DNA from: Sulfurovum sp.
GTDB taxonomy: Bacteria > Campylobacterota > Campylobacteria > Campylobacterales > Sulfurovaceae
Length of the DNA: 64,000 bases
NCBI GenBank assembly: GCA_027019175.1
Contig: JALUXB010000031.1
Span: forward strand, 1 to 64,000
Direction of reading: 5' to 3'
The notes below the pieces were generated by a model. It was not told the DNA's origin. It worked only from the letters and a program-made list of their open reading frames with translations, and made no database searches. Each line of letters starts with the position of its first letter. Position 1 is the stretch's first letter. Shown piece after piece: positions 37,650-50,222 of this stretch. Position numbers and translations under genes: made by a program.

Positions 37650-38122
37650 CAGTTATTCCCCTTTTCATCTTCCGTTGGTGTTGTTGTCTGCTCTTCATTT
37701 TTATCGGTTGTTTTGAAAGTGCGCTCTTTTTTCTTCATTGGAACGCTCTCCATTTTGGGTTCGACCTGCACAGTAGGACGGTTATCGTCCGCATAGGGAC
37801 TGTTGTTCTTGGCAGGAGCGGAAGCAGGGGTGTCTTCAATGATCGTGGGCTCATCGAGAATATCATCCATCGAAATGTTTTTAAAACCCTGCAGCTCTTC
37901 AGTGGCACTGTCAAGCTGCCGCTTGTAGCTCATTGCTTCCTCTTTGAGGTCTGCAATACGCATCTCCTCTTCAAGAGAGCTTTTGGCTTCGTTGACGGTC
38001 TTTTTGACACTTTTGAACAATTTGGCAATCTGCACCATTGCTTCGGGAAGTTTATCTGGTCCCAAAAACAAAATGGCAATGACTGCAATGAGAAGTAATT
38101 CGGTAAATCCGATGCCAAACAT
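37649..38122 (-). CDS. tatB: Twin-arginine translocase subunit TatB
   Basis: MFGIGFTELLLIAVIAILFLGPDKLPEAMVQIAKLFKSVKK; adjacent tatC. Confidence 0.93.
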   Translation of the reverse strand: MFGIGFTELLLIAVIAILFLGPDKLPEAMVQIAKLFKSVKKTVNEAKSSLEEEMRIADLKEEAMSYKRQLDSATEELQGFKNISMDDILDEPTIIEDTPASAPAKNNSPYADDNRPTVQVEPKMESVPMKKKERTFKTTDKNEEQTTTPTEDEKGNN

Positions 38123-38160
38123 ACGCTGCCTTCATAATAGAGTGGGGGTATTTTAACAAA

Positions 38161-39216
38161 TTATCCTAAAAGGTAGAGCGCAAGGGCATCGGCAATGAAG
38201 AAGTCTGGGTTGTAAAAACGCTCTGCGGTTTCAGTCAGCTTTTTTTCTGAAACAAGTGTATGGGCGCGTTCGAGGTAGGCTTGCGGCAGCATTGTTTTGT
38301 CAATACCTATGCGGCTGCGCAGCCCCAAAAAGATCGCTTCGGTGAGCAGCTCATTTTGGGTAAGGTGCTCTTCTTCTATTTTCAACGGGTCGGCAATATA
38401 GGCTTCGATGCCGTTTCGGGGGTAGAAGCGGGTGTCCTTGAAAAAACCGACTGCCCCTGCGCCTGCACCAATGTAGTCCTGAAGTTCCCAGTAGCCGAGG
38501 TTGTGACGGCTTTGGTACATGCCGAAGTTGGAGATCTCGTAATGGGTGAATCCGCGTGTTTTAATCTGTTTGGCAACGAAAAAAGCGAGGGAGTCGTTCT
38601 CCTGCCGTACCTGCGGTGTGGCAGCAAATTTTGTACCGCCTTCAATGGTCAGTTCGTAGGCTGAAAGATGGTCTATGGGGAGTGAAAAGGCTGTTTCAAT
38701 ATCTTTTGCAAGCAGTGTCTGCGTGTCGCCGCGATAGTTGTAGATGAGGTCAAGAGAAAGATGCTCGAATCCTAATGCATGTGCGGCAAGAAGCGCCTCT
38801 TTTGCCTGATCGGGAGTATGGGCGCGGTTGAGGGCTTTAAGTTTGGCTGCATCGAAACTCTGTACCCCGAAACTGACACGGTTGACACCGAGCGTTTTCA
38901 TCCCCTCAAGCCAGCTTTTGGTTGCCGAATTGGGGTTGGCTTCGGTAGTGATTTCTGCATTGTCAGCCAGATAAGGTGCAAGCAGTTCGAAAAGTGGTGC
39001 ATAGAGTTCCGGTGCAACGGTGGAGGGTGTACCGCCGCCGATGAAAAGGGTTTCGATGCTGCCTTTTTGGGCGCCGAAACGTTCAAGCTCGAAGGAAAGC
39101 TGCTTTACAAGTGCCTGCATGTACGCTGCCCGTGTATCGAACTTGTCGACATAGGAGTTAAAGCTGCAGTAGTGGCATTTGGAGTCACAGTAGGGGATGT
39201 GAAGGTAGGCTAACAA
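38161..39216 (-). CDS. hemW: HemW-like radical SAM heme chaperone
   Basis: LAYLHIPYCDSKCHYCSFNSY; VNRVSFGVQSFDAAKLKALNRAHTPDQA. Confidence 0.92.
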   Translation of the reverse strand: MLAYLHIPYCDSKCHYCSFNSYVDKFDTRAAYMQALVKQLSFELERFGAQKGSIETLFIGGGTPSTVAPELYAPLFELLAPYLADNAEITTEANPNSATKSWLEGMKTLGVNRVSFGVQSFDAAKLKALNRAHTPDQAKEALLAAHALGFEHLSLDLIYNYRGDTQTLLAKDIETAFSLPIDHLSAYELTIEGGTKFAATPQVRQENDSLAFFVAKQIKTRGFTHYEISNFGMYQSRHNLGYWELQDYIGAGAGAVGFFKDTRFYPRNGIEAYIADPLKIEEEHLTQNELLTEAIFLGLRSRIGIDKTMLPQAYLERAHTLVSEKKLTETAERFYNPDFFIADALALYLLG

Positions 39217-39328
39217 AATGGCTCTCTTTCATTCATATGTAATCGTATTTTAGATAGAATCATATCAGAAATTTCAGAGCATGTCTCTAAAAATCAGTAT
39301 TAAAATTTATCGAAGATGAGTGTGAATT

Positions 39329-39802
39329 ATGCAAGAGAAAAAGCGTTATCGCCCAAATGTTGCAGCGGTCATACTCTCTCCAAAATATCCGGAAAAGTGC
39401 GAATTTTTTATTGCCCACCGCAGTGATATCAAAAATGCCTGGCAGTTCCCCCAGGGGGGGATTGATGCAGGAGAGACACCAGAGGAGGCGTTGCACAGAG
39501 AACTCATGGAAGAGATCGGATGCAATGACATTGAAATACTCGGAGAGTTTCCCGAGTGGATCACCTATGACTTCCCCAAGGTGGCCAGAGGAAAGTGTTA
39601 CCCCTATGACGGACAGACGCAGAAATATTTTCTCGTCCGACTCAAAGAGGATGCTAAAATTGACCTCAAGGCGTTTGAGATACCGGAATTTGAAGAGTAT
39701 GAGTTCGTTGAATACGAAGAGTTGTTCAAGCGTGTGACCTACTTTAAACGTAAAGTTTATCGGAAAGTGATCGACTATTTTATGCAGCAAGGATTGATAT
39801 AG
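39329..39802 (+). CDS. rppH: RNA pyrophosphohydrolase (Nudix)
   Basis: [40 protein letters not shown]. Confidence 0.93.
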   Translation: MQEKKRYRPNVAAVILSPKYPEKCEFFIAHRSDIKNAWQFPQGGIDAGETPEEALHRELMEEIGCNDIEILGEFPEWITYDFPKVARGKCYPYDGQTQKYFLVRLKEDAKIDLKAFEIPEFEEYEFVEYEELFKRVTYFKRKVYRKVIDYFMQQGLI

Positions 39803-39803
39803 A

Positions 39804-41009
39804 ATGTTAGTGGTACAGAAATACGGCGGAACGAGTGTCGGTGACCTCGACCGCATCGAGAATGTCGCCAACCGTGTCGCCAAGGCGCGTGATGAAGGCA
39901 AGGATCTTGTCGTAGTCGTCTCGGCGATGAGCGGAGAGACCAACAAGCTCATCTCCTATGCGGAGCACTTTACGAAGCATCCGGCCAAAAAAGAGATGGA
40001 TATGCTGCTCAGTTCCGGCGAACGGGTTACAGCGGCACTCCTCTCTATCGCGCTGCAGGCGAAAGGCTATGATGCCGTTGCGATGACGGGACGTCAGGCG
40101 GGCATCGTCACCGATGACCTGCACACCTATGCACGTATCGAGAAAATCGATCCAAGTGCGATGCAAAAGGCGATCGGTGAAGGGAAAATCGTCATCGTTG
40201 CCGGCTTCCAGGGTGTTAACAAAGACGGCTCTGTTACCACACTCGGACGCGGTGGTTCAGACCTTTCGGCTGTAGCGCTTGCGGGTGCACTGCATGCAGA
40301 CCAGTGTGAGATATACTCCGATGTGGACGGCATCTACACGACCGATCCGCGCATTGAGCCCAAAGCGAAAAAGCTCGATACCATCAGTTACGACGAGATG
40401 CTCGAACTTTCAAGCCTGGGCGCGAAAGTTTTACAGAACCGTTCGGTGGAGCTTGCCAAGAAACTGGGGGTCAAGCTCTATGCAAAGAGCAGTTTTACAG
40501 AGAATGAAGGCACATTAATTACAGAGGAGACGGAAAATATGGAAGAGGTACTGGTAAGCGGTGTAGTGCTCGACAAAAATCAGGCAAGAGTGACCCTCAG
40601 AGGGGTTTCAGACAGACCGGGAATTGCTGCAGAAATTTTCAACAAACTGGCGGAAGAGAATATCAATGTCGATATGATCATTCAGAATGTCGGTACAGAC
40701 GGTAAAACCAATCTCGGTTTTACCGTTCCGCAGAGTGAACTGGAAAATGCCAAAAAAGTGGTTTCATCGTTTGATCACGATATTGAAGGTGTGGATTACG
40801 ACGAGAATGTCTGTAAAGTTTCCGTTGTCGGTGTGGGTATGAAGTCGCACTCCGGTGTGGCGGCAAAAGCCTTTAATGCACTGGCAGAGAACAACATTAA
40901 CATTCAGATGATCTCCACCTCCGAGATCAAGGTGTCGATGATTATTGACGAAAAGTATGGCGAACTTGCCATCAGAACTCTCCACGACGCCTACGAATTG
41001 GACAAGTAA
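39804..41009 (+). CDS. lysC: Aspartate kinase
   Basis: MLVVQKYGGTSVGDLDRIENVA; C-terminal ACT domains. Confidence 0.96.
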   Translation: MLVVQKYGGTSVGDLDRIENVANRVAKARDEGKDLVVVVSAMSGETNKLISYAEHFTKHPAKKEMDMLLSSGERVTAALLSIALQAKGYDAVAMTGRQAGIVTDDLHTYARIEKIDPSAMQKAIGEGKIVIVAGFQGVNKDGSVTTLGRGGSDLSAVALAGALHADQCEIYSDVDGIYTTDPRIEPKAKKLDTISYDEMLELSSLGAKVLQNRSVELAKKLGVKLYAKSSFTENEGTLITEETENMEEVLVSGVVLDKNQARVTLRGVSDRPGIAAEIFNKLAEENINVDMIIQNVGTDGKTNLGFTVPQSELENAKKVVSSFDHDIEGVDYDENVCKVSVVGVGMKSHSGVAAKAFNALAENNINIQMISTSEIKVSMIIDEKYGELAIRTLHDAYELDK

Positions 41010-41015
41010 CACATC

Positions 41016-41561
41016 GTGCAACAGCTTCTGAAGTGGACACTGGAAACCATTCGTGAAGAAGACTGCTTCTCGTGGATGGAGGAACACCGGTACGAGTGGG
41101 CACCGCTTGTCAAAAGTGCTATTGACCAGATGCTTGAAGGAAAAACGGTACTGCTCTTGACAGACGTGCCTCGAAAATGGTTTGGAAAGTATGTACTTGA
41201 ACATATCAACGATACCGTGAAAAACCGTCCGCTGCTCCCTGTATTTCCCCTGGCGAAAATGTATCCTTCTCTTGGTACACTCACGTCGAGTCAGGAGCTT
41301 GAACTTTTTGAAGATATGCTCGAACTGGCCTATCCCAACGGTTACTTCATCTGGTATATCGGCAAAGGCGACCACCCTTTTACAAAGCTCGCTTTCCGCT
41401 GTGATGACAGTTTTCTGTGGCTGATGGATGAAGAGGTGGAGAACAGTTTTCTGCTGCGAAGCAGTGATGAGATGCTCGACATCAAACTGCTGCAGCTGTA
41501 CAAACTTTTTGACATGACACTGTCAGAAGCACTTTTCGGAGAGCTCGATCTTGAGTCCTGA
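41016..41561 (+). CDS. hobA: DnaA-interacting initiation factor HobA
   Basis: GTG start; LLLTDVPRKWFGKYVLEHIN...PSLGTLTSSQELELFEDMLELAYPNGYFIWYIGKGD resembles the HobA family; followed by holB. Confidence 0.85.
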   Translation: MQQLLKWTLETIREEDCFSWMEEHRYEWAPLVKSAIDQMLEGKTVLLLTDVPRKWFGKYVLEHINDTVKNRPLLPVFPLAKMYPSLGTLTSSQELELFEDMLELAYPNGYFIWYIGKGDHPFTKLAFRCDDSFLWLMDEEVENSFLLRSSDEMLDIKLLQLYKLFDMTLSEALFGELDLES

Positions 41562-42189
41562 GTTGATACTTCGCAGTCAGGTACTTATCAGCAATGATAT
41601 TGCCGGTACTGTCGAACATTTGCGAAATCTCAAAACCAATGAACGTATTGTTGAAATATGCAAACTTGATCCCAAAGACGATACTTTCAAAGTTGAAGAT
41701 GCCAAACTTGCCATCGAAAAAGCCTACCTTGCCAGTGAAGAGACTACCGTTATTATCCTTGCGGCAAAGCATTTCTCCCCCATTGTCCAGAACAAACTGC
41801 TCAAGGTGATTGAAGAGCCGCCGAAGAACAAGGAATTCATCATTGTAACCGTGAGCAAGGCGACCATTTTGCCGACGATCCGTTCGCGTCTGCCCATTAA
41901 AGTACTTTCGCAAACGATAGAAGAAGAAGCGTTGGGGCTCGATGTCGCGCAGCTTAGCCTTGCAGATGTCTATGCCTTTATCCAGACACACAGACGTACG
42001 GATGCCAAGCAGATGAAACGGTTGGTAGAACGCATTGTAAAGACAGCCATTACTGCTGAAAAGTTTGATCTGGATGAAAAAACACTCAAACTTTTTTCCG
42101 ATGCCTATATCGCACTCGATGTCGGTTCTCCTCCCCAGTTTGTACTTAATACCCTCCTTCTGAAACTGCTTGCGAAAAAGCGAAGATAG
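41551..42189 (+). CDS. holB: DNA polymerase III subunit delta'
   Basis: TTG start; KHFSPIVQNKLLKVIEEPPKNKEFIIVTVSKATILPTIRSRLP. Confidence 0.87.
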   Translation: MSPELILRSQVLISNDIAGTVEHLRNLKTNERIVEICKLDPKDDTFKVEDAKLAIEKAYLASEETTVIILAAKHFSPIVQNKLLKVIEEPPKNKEFIIVTVSKATILPTIRSRLPIKVLSQTIEEEALGLDVAQLSLADVYAFIQTHRRTDAKQMKRLVERIVKTAITAEKFDLDEKTLKLFSDAYIALDVGSPPQFVLNTLLLKLLAKKRR

Positions 42190-42280
42190 CCCCTCTTTTC
42201 TTCATCTTTTAGTATGATTGTTAATATTTATACTATAATATCCCAATTTAAATCAAGTAATTTACTCAAGGAGTATAATC

Positions 42281-42799
42281 ATGTTAAAAGTCTATTTTGG
42301 GCAGTGGCGTGACGGCCGGCTGAAGCGTCTGCCCTATCTGGGGTACTATTTTCTGCTGATCTTTCTTATGATGCTGCTGGTTGGCGGTATTATTATGGCT
42401 GCGGGTGCAGCTGAGAGTATGATGGAAATGGATATCGCTGCGGTGCAGGCGATGCTTGTTGCCAAGTTTGGTATGGTGATGATCTTTGCTGTTTTTCTTT
42501 TTGTGATCGCCATGGGAGTAGCCAATATCAATATTATGGCAAAACGTATCCGTGATATGGGACTTCCTGCATGGTGGACCATTCTGGGGATTATCGCTGT
42601 CTCCATGCTGTTGAATATTTTCTTCCCCGTACAGGAAGTTTCGGTTGCCACTGCTGTGGTCGATAACGGGGGCATGCCTTCGGCCTCTTTTGCGGCACAC
42701 GGCACAACAGCCGGGTGGATCACACAACTGTATGATCTGTTCATCTTTTTATCGCTGGTACTGATTCCCAGTGATTTTTTCAAAAAAAGCGTAGTGTAG
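42281..42799 (+). CDS. DUF805 membrane protein
   Basis: GRLKRLPYLGYYFL; MAKRIRDMGLPAWWTILGII. Confidence 0.8.
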   Translation: MLKVYFGQWRDGRLKRLPYLGYYFLLIFLMMLLVGGIIMAAGAAESMMEMDIAAVQAMLVAKFGMVMIFAVFLFVIAMGVANINIMAKRIRDMGLPAWWTILGIIAVSMLLNIFFPVQEVSVATAVVDNGGMPSASFAAHGTTAGWITQLYDLFIFLSLVLIPSDFFKKSVV

Positions 42800-42808
42800 G
42801 AAACTTCA

Positions 42809-43948
42809 ATGCAGCTTTACAGGCTGGGTGACCTCTCCGATACAAAGGCGGTACTTGAAAAGCTTGGTGTGGAAAGCGGAGGTATTGCCATTATGTCCAA
42901 AAAGATGGAACTGCTCTGTTTCTATATCAAAGACCTTCGCACACCCGCAGCAAATATTCTCAAACAGGATGCATTGAGTATTGGTGCGGAGCTTGCCGTA
43001 CCCGGCGGCGTGATCACCTGTGAAAAGGAGCACTTTGACTGCATTCTCATCGGAACACGCAAACACATCGAGATTCTTTCCCGCAAAGAGCTGGCACAGC
43101 CTTTTGGCCTCAAAACACTCGCCAAAGAACTTAAATCGTTTCTAACCCCTGTCACTTTTCCTGTGCGCATTATGGGTGTTATCAACGCCAACGAAGACAG
43201 TTTCTACTCTGGCAGCCGTTTTCAGGCAAGTGATGCCATAGCACGTATTGAGACGATGATCGAAGAGGGTGCGCAAATCATCGACATAGGGGCAGTCTCT
43301 TCCCGACCGGGTGCAGAAGCTGTCAGTGCGGATACAGAACTGGCACGCATCAAGCCTGTCTGTGATGCCATTAAGGCATCGAAACTCTACGAAAAAGCAC
43401 TGTTCTCTATTGACAGCTATACCCCTGAAGCAGTCTCCTATGCGCTGCAAAGCGGATTTGGACTGATCAACGATATTACCGGTGCTTCCGATGAGCGGCT
43501 GCTGGCATTGGCTGTGGAGCATGATGTCAGGTACTGCATGATGCATATGCAGGGTACTCCGCAGACCATGCAGCAAAACCCTGTTTATGAGGATGTCACG
43601 GCCGAAGTAAGCACTTTTTTTGAAGAGCGTATCGCCAAAGCCGAAGCACAGGGCTTGAAGCGGGAGAATATTATTCTCGATGTGGGTATCGGCTTTGGCA
43701 AGACACTTGAACATAACCTGACACTCATTAAAAACCTGCGCCATTTCACCCACTTTGGCTGCGAAGTCCTCATAGGAGCCAGCCGGAAGTCGATGATAGA
43801 CAAGATTGTTCCAACACCGGTGGAAGCACGTTTGCCCGGCACACTCGCGTTGCACCTCAAAGCGGTGGAGAATGGTGCAAGCATCGTACGCTGCCACGAT
43901 GTAGCCGAGCACAGACAGGCACTTAAAGTGTGGCATGCACTGCACTGA
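42809..43948 (+). CDS. folP: Dihydropteroate synthase
   Basis: MGVINANEDSFYSGSRF; IIDIGAVSSRPGAEAVSADTE; extended N-terminus. Confidence 0.93.
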   Translation: MQLYRLGDLSDTKAVLEKLGVESGGIAIMSKKMELLCFYIKDLRTPAANILKQDALSIGAELAVPGGVITCEKEHFDCILIGTRKHIEILSRKELAQPFGLKTLAKELKSFLTPVTFPVRIMGVINANEDSFYSGSRFQASDAIARIETMIEEGAQIIDIGAVSSRPGAEAVSADTELARIKPVCDAIKASKLYEKALFSIDSYTPEAVSYALQSGFGLINDITGASDERLLALAVEHDVRYCMMHMQGTPQTMQQNPVYEDVTAEVSTFFEERIAKAEAQGLKRENIILDVGIGFGKTLEHNLTLIKNLRHFTHFGCEVLIGASRKSMIDKIVPTPVEARLPGTLALHLKAVENGASIVRCHDVAEHRQALKVWHALH

Positions 43949-43962
43949 AAACACCTTTTTAA

Positions 43963-45963
<2,001 letters not shown>

Positions 45964-46422
45964 TTACGCTTCGTTGAAGATGTCGACAAGCTCTTCTTTG
46001 CTTGTTTTGAGGTAATCTTTTTTGATCAGCTTTTTGATCTTTGATTTTGCTGTAGCGTCAAGCAGTGCTTCAACCTCTTTTTCTATCGGTTCCGGAACAG
46101 AGACGAAAAGTCTGCCTTTTGCATCCTGTGCAACAGCATTGATATCTTTGGCAAGATCTTCGATGACTCTCTTTTTGATTTCCAGTTCGAGGTTATGCTC
46201 TTCGGCAATGCCGCCTTTGAAACGTCCTGCTTCATCTGTGACGATATCCTGCAGTTTTTTATGGGCATCGATATAGTCTTTGGCTGTTACGAGATCGAGC
46301 TTGACTTCAAACTCTTTGAGTCCCGCTTCGGCTTCGAGTGTTCTCGGTTTTGCCTCATAGACTTTCATTTCTCCCAGACTTGCAACAACGACAGTGTCTC
46401 CGACTTTTATTTTTCCAGGCAT
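45964..46422 (-). CDS. Host-attachment/eRF1-like (baeRF) family protein
   Basis: Start at MPGKIKVGDTVVVASLGEMKVYEA (track start 46596); general resemblance only. Confidence 0.5.
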   Translation of the reverse strand: MPGKIKVGDTVVVASLGEMKVYEAKPRTLEAEAGLKEFEVKLDLVTAKDYIDAHKKLQDIVTDEAGRFKGGIAEEHNLELEIKKRVIEDLAKDINAVAQDAKGRLFVSVPEPIEKEVEALLDATAKSKIKKLIKKDYLKTSKEELVDIFNEA

Positions 46423-46597
46423 GCTTGCCTCCTTTTTTTGAAATGTATTGCTACTGTTATTATAGAATGTTTTGGCAGAGAAAAAGGCAAGTTTGGTTGC
46501 AAAATATGTTAATGACCCCTTTTTTGATAGAATACGGAAACAAAATTCAAAATCTCTTAATAGAAAACAGAGAAATTCCGTACAAGAAAGAGGCATA

Positions 46598-47317
46598 ATG
46601 AGACTGGATAAATATCTTGTGGAAGAGGGTTACTTCGAAAGCCGGAACCGTGCGCTTGAAGCGATTAAGAGTGGAACGGTGACCGTTAACGGGAAAAAAG
46701 CCAAACCTTCTGTCAAGATCGATGCGGATACACGTGTGGAAGTATTGGATGTGAAGTTCTATGTCAGCCGTGCCGCACGCAAGCTTGAAGCATTTTTGCA
46801 GGAGCATCCTGTCGATATCGATGGAAAGAGCGTTCTTGATATCGGCTCTTCGACAGGCGGTTTTGCCCAAATTGTCCTGGAGCAGGGTGCTGCAAGTCTT
46901 GCCTGTGTGGATGTAGGGCGTGACCAGCTGCATATTTCCATCCGCTCCAATGGCAGGGTAGCGGTATATGAAGAGACGGATATAAGGGATTTTGCCGCAG
47001 AGAAGGGGTTCGAGGTACTAACCTGTGATGTTTCTTTTATCTCCGTGATGCAGATCATGCCCGATATTGACAGACTTGCCCAGAACGGGGCAGATATCAT
47101 TATTCTTTACAAACCGCAGTTTGAAGTGGGAAAAGAGGTCAGGCGTGACAGCAGAGGGGTGGTACAGGATCTGGATGCCATTGCCCGGAAAAAAGAGGCG
47201 TTTGAAGCTGAAATGAAAAAACTTGGCTGGGATGCTGTGTATCAGGGTGAGTCCAGCGTAACAGGCAAAGAAGGCAATCAGGAATATTTGTACCATTTCG
47301 TTAAAATTAGAAATTAG
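46598..47317 (+). CDS. tlyA: TlyA-family rRNA (cytidine-2'-O)-methyltransferase
   Basis: S4 domain MRLDKYLVEEGYFESRNRALEAIKSGTVTVNGK; VLDIGSSTGGFAQIVLEQGA; start 46598 rather than 46472. Confidence 0.93.
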   Translation: MRLDKYLVEEGYFESRNRALEAIKSGTVTVNGKKAKPSVKIDADTRVEVLDVKFYVSRAARKLEAFLQEHPVDIDGKSVLDIGSSTGGFAQIVLEQGAASLACVDVGRDQLHISIRSNGRVAVYEETDIRDFAAEKGFEVLTCDVSFISVMQIMPDIDRLAQNGADIIILYKPQFEVGKEVRRDSRGVVQDLDAIARKKEAFEAEMKKLGWDAVYQGESSVTGKEGNQEYLYHFVKIRN

Positions 47318-47380
47318 AAATTAGAAATTAGAAATTAGAAATTAGAAATTAGAAATTTGGAAGTGGAAAGTGAAAGTTGA
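47304..47380. repeat. Heptad array I: seven perfect AAATTAG units (47304-47352), then degenerate GAAGTGG/AAAGTGA/AAGTTGA heptads running into the ribF start
   Basis: Direct reading; supplies the tlyA stop codon and overlaps the ribF GTG start. Confidence 0.95.
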
Positions 47381-48182
47381 TAACTGTATAAAATCGATTG
47401 CCATCGGGTCGTTTGACGGCATGCATATTGCACACCAGGCACTGATAGAACGTGTAGAAACTGTAGTGGTCATAGAGCGTAACGGCGGTTATCTGACCCC
47501 AGGATACAAACGTGCAAACTTTACCGACAAGCCCTGTGCTTTTTACCATTTTGATAAAATACGCCACCTTGCGCCTGAAGCATTTGTTGCCAAGCTGAAG
47601 GAAGATTTTCCAAAACTTGAGAAGATAGTGGTCGGTTACGACTTTGCCTTTGGAAGGGATAAAGAGGGAGATGCAGCCCACCTGGAAAGGCTTTTTGACG
47701 GAGAAGTGGAGATTGTCGGTGAAATCACGATCAAGGGTATTTCGGTACACTCCCGGACGATCAGGGCACTGCTGAAAGAAGGTGATATGGTACATGCGAA
47801 CCTTTTGCTGGGTAGAGCCTATCAGGTGGAAGGGGAAGTAGTGCGTGGACAGGGGCTGGGGAAAACGCATCTGGTACCTACACTGAACCTGAAAGTGTTA
47901 CATTACCAGCTTCCCAAAGAGGGGGTATACCGTACTGCAACCTGTGTTGACGGCGTATGGCTGCCGAGTGTCAGCTTTTTGGGACACCGTCTTTCAACAG
48001 ATGGCAGTTATGCCGTAGAAACGCATATTGTAGGTTCTGAGGTGGAAGTAGCTCCCGGTAATGAGGCGGCGCTACGTTTTGAAGCCTTTATCCGTCCAAA
48101 CCGAAAGTTTGAAACACTGGATGCTCTCAAAGCACAGATCCAGGCAGATATCGCCCGGGTGACAAAAGCGGAGATCAAATAG
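47370..48182 (+). CDS. ribF: Bifunctional riboflavin kinase/FMN adenylyltransferase
   Basis: AIGSFDGMHIAHQALI; KIVVGYDFAFGRDKEGD; C-terminal flavokinase domain. Confidence 0.93.
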   Translation: MKVDNCIKSIAIGSFDGMHIAHQALIERVETVVVIERNGGYLTPGYKRANFTDKPCAFYHFDKIRHLAPEAFVAKLKEDFPKLEKIVVGYDFAFGRDKEGDAAHLERLFDGEVEIVGEITIKGISVHSRTIRALLKEGDMVHANLLLGRAYQVEGEVVRGQGLGKTHLVPTLNLKVLHYQLPKEGVYRTATCVDGVWLPSVSFLGHRLSTDGSYAVETHIVGSEVEVAPGNEAALRFEAFIRPNRKFETLDALKAQIQADIARVTKAEIK

Positions 48183-49986
48183 TATAGGTGGGGTTGGCAC
48201 AATAGGCAGAAGCATCCGGTTGATAGTAGGCAATTTTATTTTTGCCGCTGTGCTTGGCTTTGTACATCGCTTTATCTGCCCGATCGAGAAGCATCTCCGG
48301 ACTGCTGGCATCATTGGGGTAGAGTGATGCACCGATGCTCATGCCTACCTGCAGCCTGATGTTGTCTATGATGAATATGCGTTCTGAAATAGCGCGTAGT
48401 TTCTCAAGAATACCCTGAAGGTATTCAAAGCTTTTCAGCTCTTCAATAAGAATGACGAACTCATCTCCTCCAAAACGGCAGATAGTATCTTCTTTGCGCA
48501 GTATTTCCCTAAAGGCACTTGCAATCTCTTTGAGTACTTCATCGCCTACAGAGTGACCATAGGTATCGTTAATTGGTTTAAAATCATCGAGATCGCAGAA
48601 AATAACAGCGATACATTGATTGAAACGGTTGGCATGGTTGATGGCATGTTCAAGTCTGTCATTGAGCAATAGGCGGTTTGAAAGACCGGTAAGCGGGTCA
48701 TGTGTGGCAAGAAATGCCTGTTGCTGCGCATCCTTGCGCTGATGGGTGACATCGGAGAAGATACCGATATAGTTTTCGACCTCTCCTTTGTCATTGCGAA
48801 TAGCGTTGATACTGAGCCATTCAATATAGATCTCGCCATTTTTCTTACGGTTGGTAATTTCTCCCTGCCAGTAGCCGTTTTTCTCGATCTGTTCCCACAT
48901 TTGATGGTAAAAATGTTTGTCATGTACCCCCGAACGCAGCAGTTTGGGATCTTTTCCGATGACTTCATTTGGTGCGTAGCCTGTAATTTGAACAAAGGAA
49001 TCATTGACATGTACAATACGGTTTTGGGCATTGGTAATGAGTACACCGTCCATGGTGTGCTCAAAGACTGCAGAAGACATTTTGAGTGAAGTGATGTTCT
49101 GCGCATTGTTGATGGCCGAGCCAATAATGGAAGAAGCGGTACTGAGCATCTCGACATCGGTTTCGGTAAGTTCCTGGCGGTTACTGTTGCCAATGCCGAG
49201 GAATCCCCACCATTTTTCATTGACGAAGATGGGGAGTATCAGTAGAGAATCGATGGCAAAAGCCTGTAGAAGACGCTGCTTGGAACGGTCATAATCCTTA
49301 ATGCAACCATTGACCCGTTCTCCCTGTTCAAGCTGATGTTTCCACCGCATCAAATGATGGCGCTTGTAATTAAGCTTTTTTTTCCCGCGTACCCTCTCAG
49401 TATCGGTAATGGCAATGATCTGTGTAGCCGTTGTGTTTGTTTTGTCGTTTTGATAGAGAAAAACAGCAGCCGTTTCCGATGCCTGTTTCAAATGGAAAAG
49501 CTCCTGGTAAAGTGCTGCTTTCCAATCAACCTGCTGCAAAAAATTGTGGGACATCTCGTTGATTGCATGCAGAATTTTCTGCTGACGATTGAGTTCGGCC
49601 CGAATGCGCTTTTTCTCCAGAGCATCGTCACACAGCGGCTGAATGACCTGAGCGAAAACTTTGGCTTCGAAAGGTTTGGAAAAGAACTGATTTACACCGA
49701 ACTTGATCGCCTGCAGCAGAATGTCACGGTTTTCAAAATTGGTAAAGATAGCGATCTTGACATGTTCATCAAGCTTCCGGATCTGTTCGACCATTTCCAG
49801 CCCGCCCATTTTGGGCATATTGATATCGGTCAGTACAATTTCCGGACGGTACTCTTTGAAGCGTATAAGTCCCTCTTCACCATTGGAAGCGACAATGACA
49901 TGGTCTGCATACCTGTCGAGCATTTTCGTCAGGATAGAAGTGGTAATCTTGTCGTCGTCGACGACGAGTACAGTAATGTGTTGCAC
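48175..49986 (-). CDS. Receiver-GAF-PAS-GGDEF protein (diguanylate cyclase)
   Basis: VLVVDDDKITTSILTKML; DSFVQITGYAPNEVIGKDPKLLRSG; FGGDEFVILIEEL. Confidence 0.93.
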   Translation of the reverse strand: MQHITVLVVDDDKITTSILTKMLDRYADHVIVASNGEEGLIRFKEYRPEIVLTDINMPKMGGLEMVEQIRKLDEHVKIAIFTNFENRDILLQAIKFGVNQFFSKPFEAKVFAQVIQPLCDDALEKKRIRAELNRQQKILHAINEMSHNFLQQVDWKAALYQELFHLKQASETAAVFLYQNDKTNTTATQIIAITDTERVRGKKKLNYKRHHLMRWKHQLEQGERVNGCIKDYDRSKQRLLQAFAIDSLLILPIFVNEKWWGFLGIGNSNRQELTETDVEMLSTASSIIGSAINNAQNITSLKMSSAVFEHTMDGVLITNAQNRIVHVNDSFVQITGYAPNEVIGKDPKLLRSGVHDKHFYHQMWEQIEKNGYWQGEITNRKKNGEIYIEWLSINAIRNDKGEVENYIGIFSDVTHQRKDAQQQAFLATHDPLTGLSNRLLLNDRLEHAINHANRFNQCIAVIFCDLDDFKPINDTYGHSVGDEVLKEIASAFREILRKEDTICRFGGDEFVILIEELKSFEYLQGILEKLRAISERIFIIDNIRLQVGMSIGASLYPNDASSPEMLLDRADKAMYKAKHSGKNKIAYYQPDASAYCANPTYTI

Positions 49987-50222
49987 GTTCCCTATCCGAT
50001 ATTTGTTTTATTTATGAATTTACTTAGCATATTATAATGTTTTTTTCTTTGTATGTCTTCAAAAGAGCAGAAAATATGTGGATAATCAGCCTAAAGCAGC
50101 AATTAACATCAATTTTCATCAATAAAATAGATGAATGGCAATCAGATATTGAATTCAATTGCTGATGCAGGGAAAAGTTGTGCTAAAATCGTACCTGATA
50201 TTCATGGAATAAGGAAAATACC

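Noticed and set aside
39443-39461. Poly-G/poly-C tract in rppH (cccccagggggg) as a phase-variable contingency locus
   Set aside because: Encodes the conserved WQFPQGGID Nudix motif; the tracts are short and the gene is housekeeping.
50077-50085. TGTGGATAA, a single E. coli-type DnaA box
   Set aside because: A single 9-mer without a neighbouring cluster is expected by chance in AT-rich DNA.
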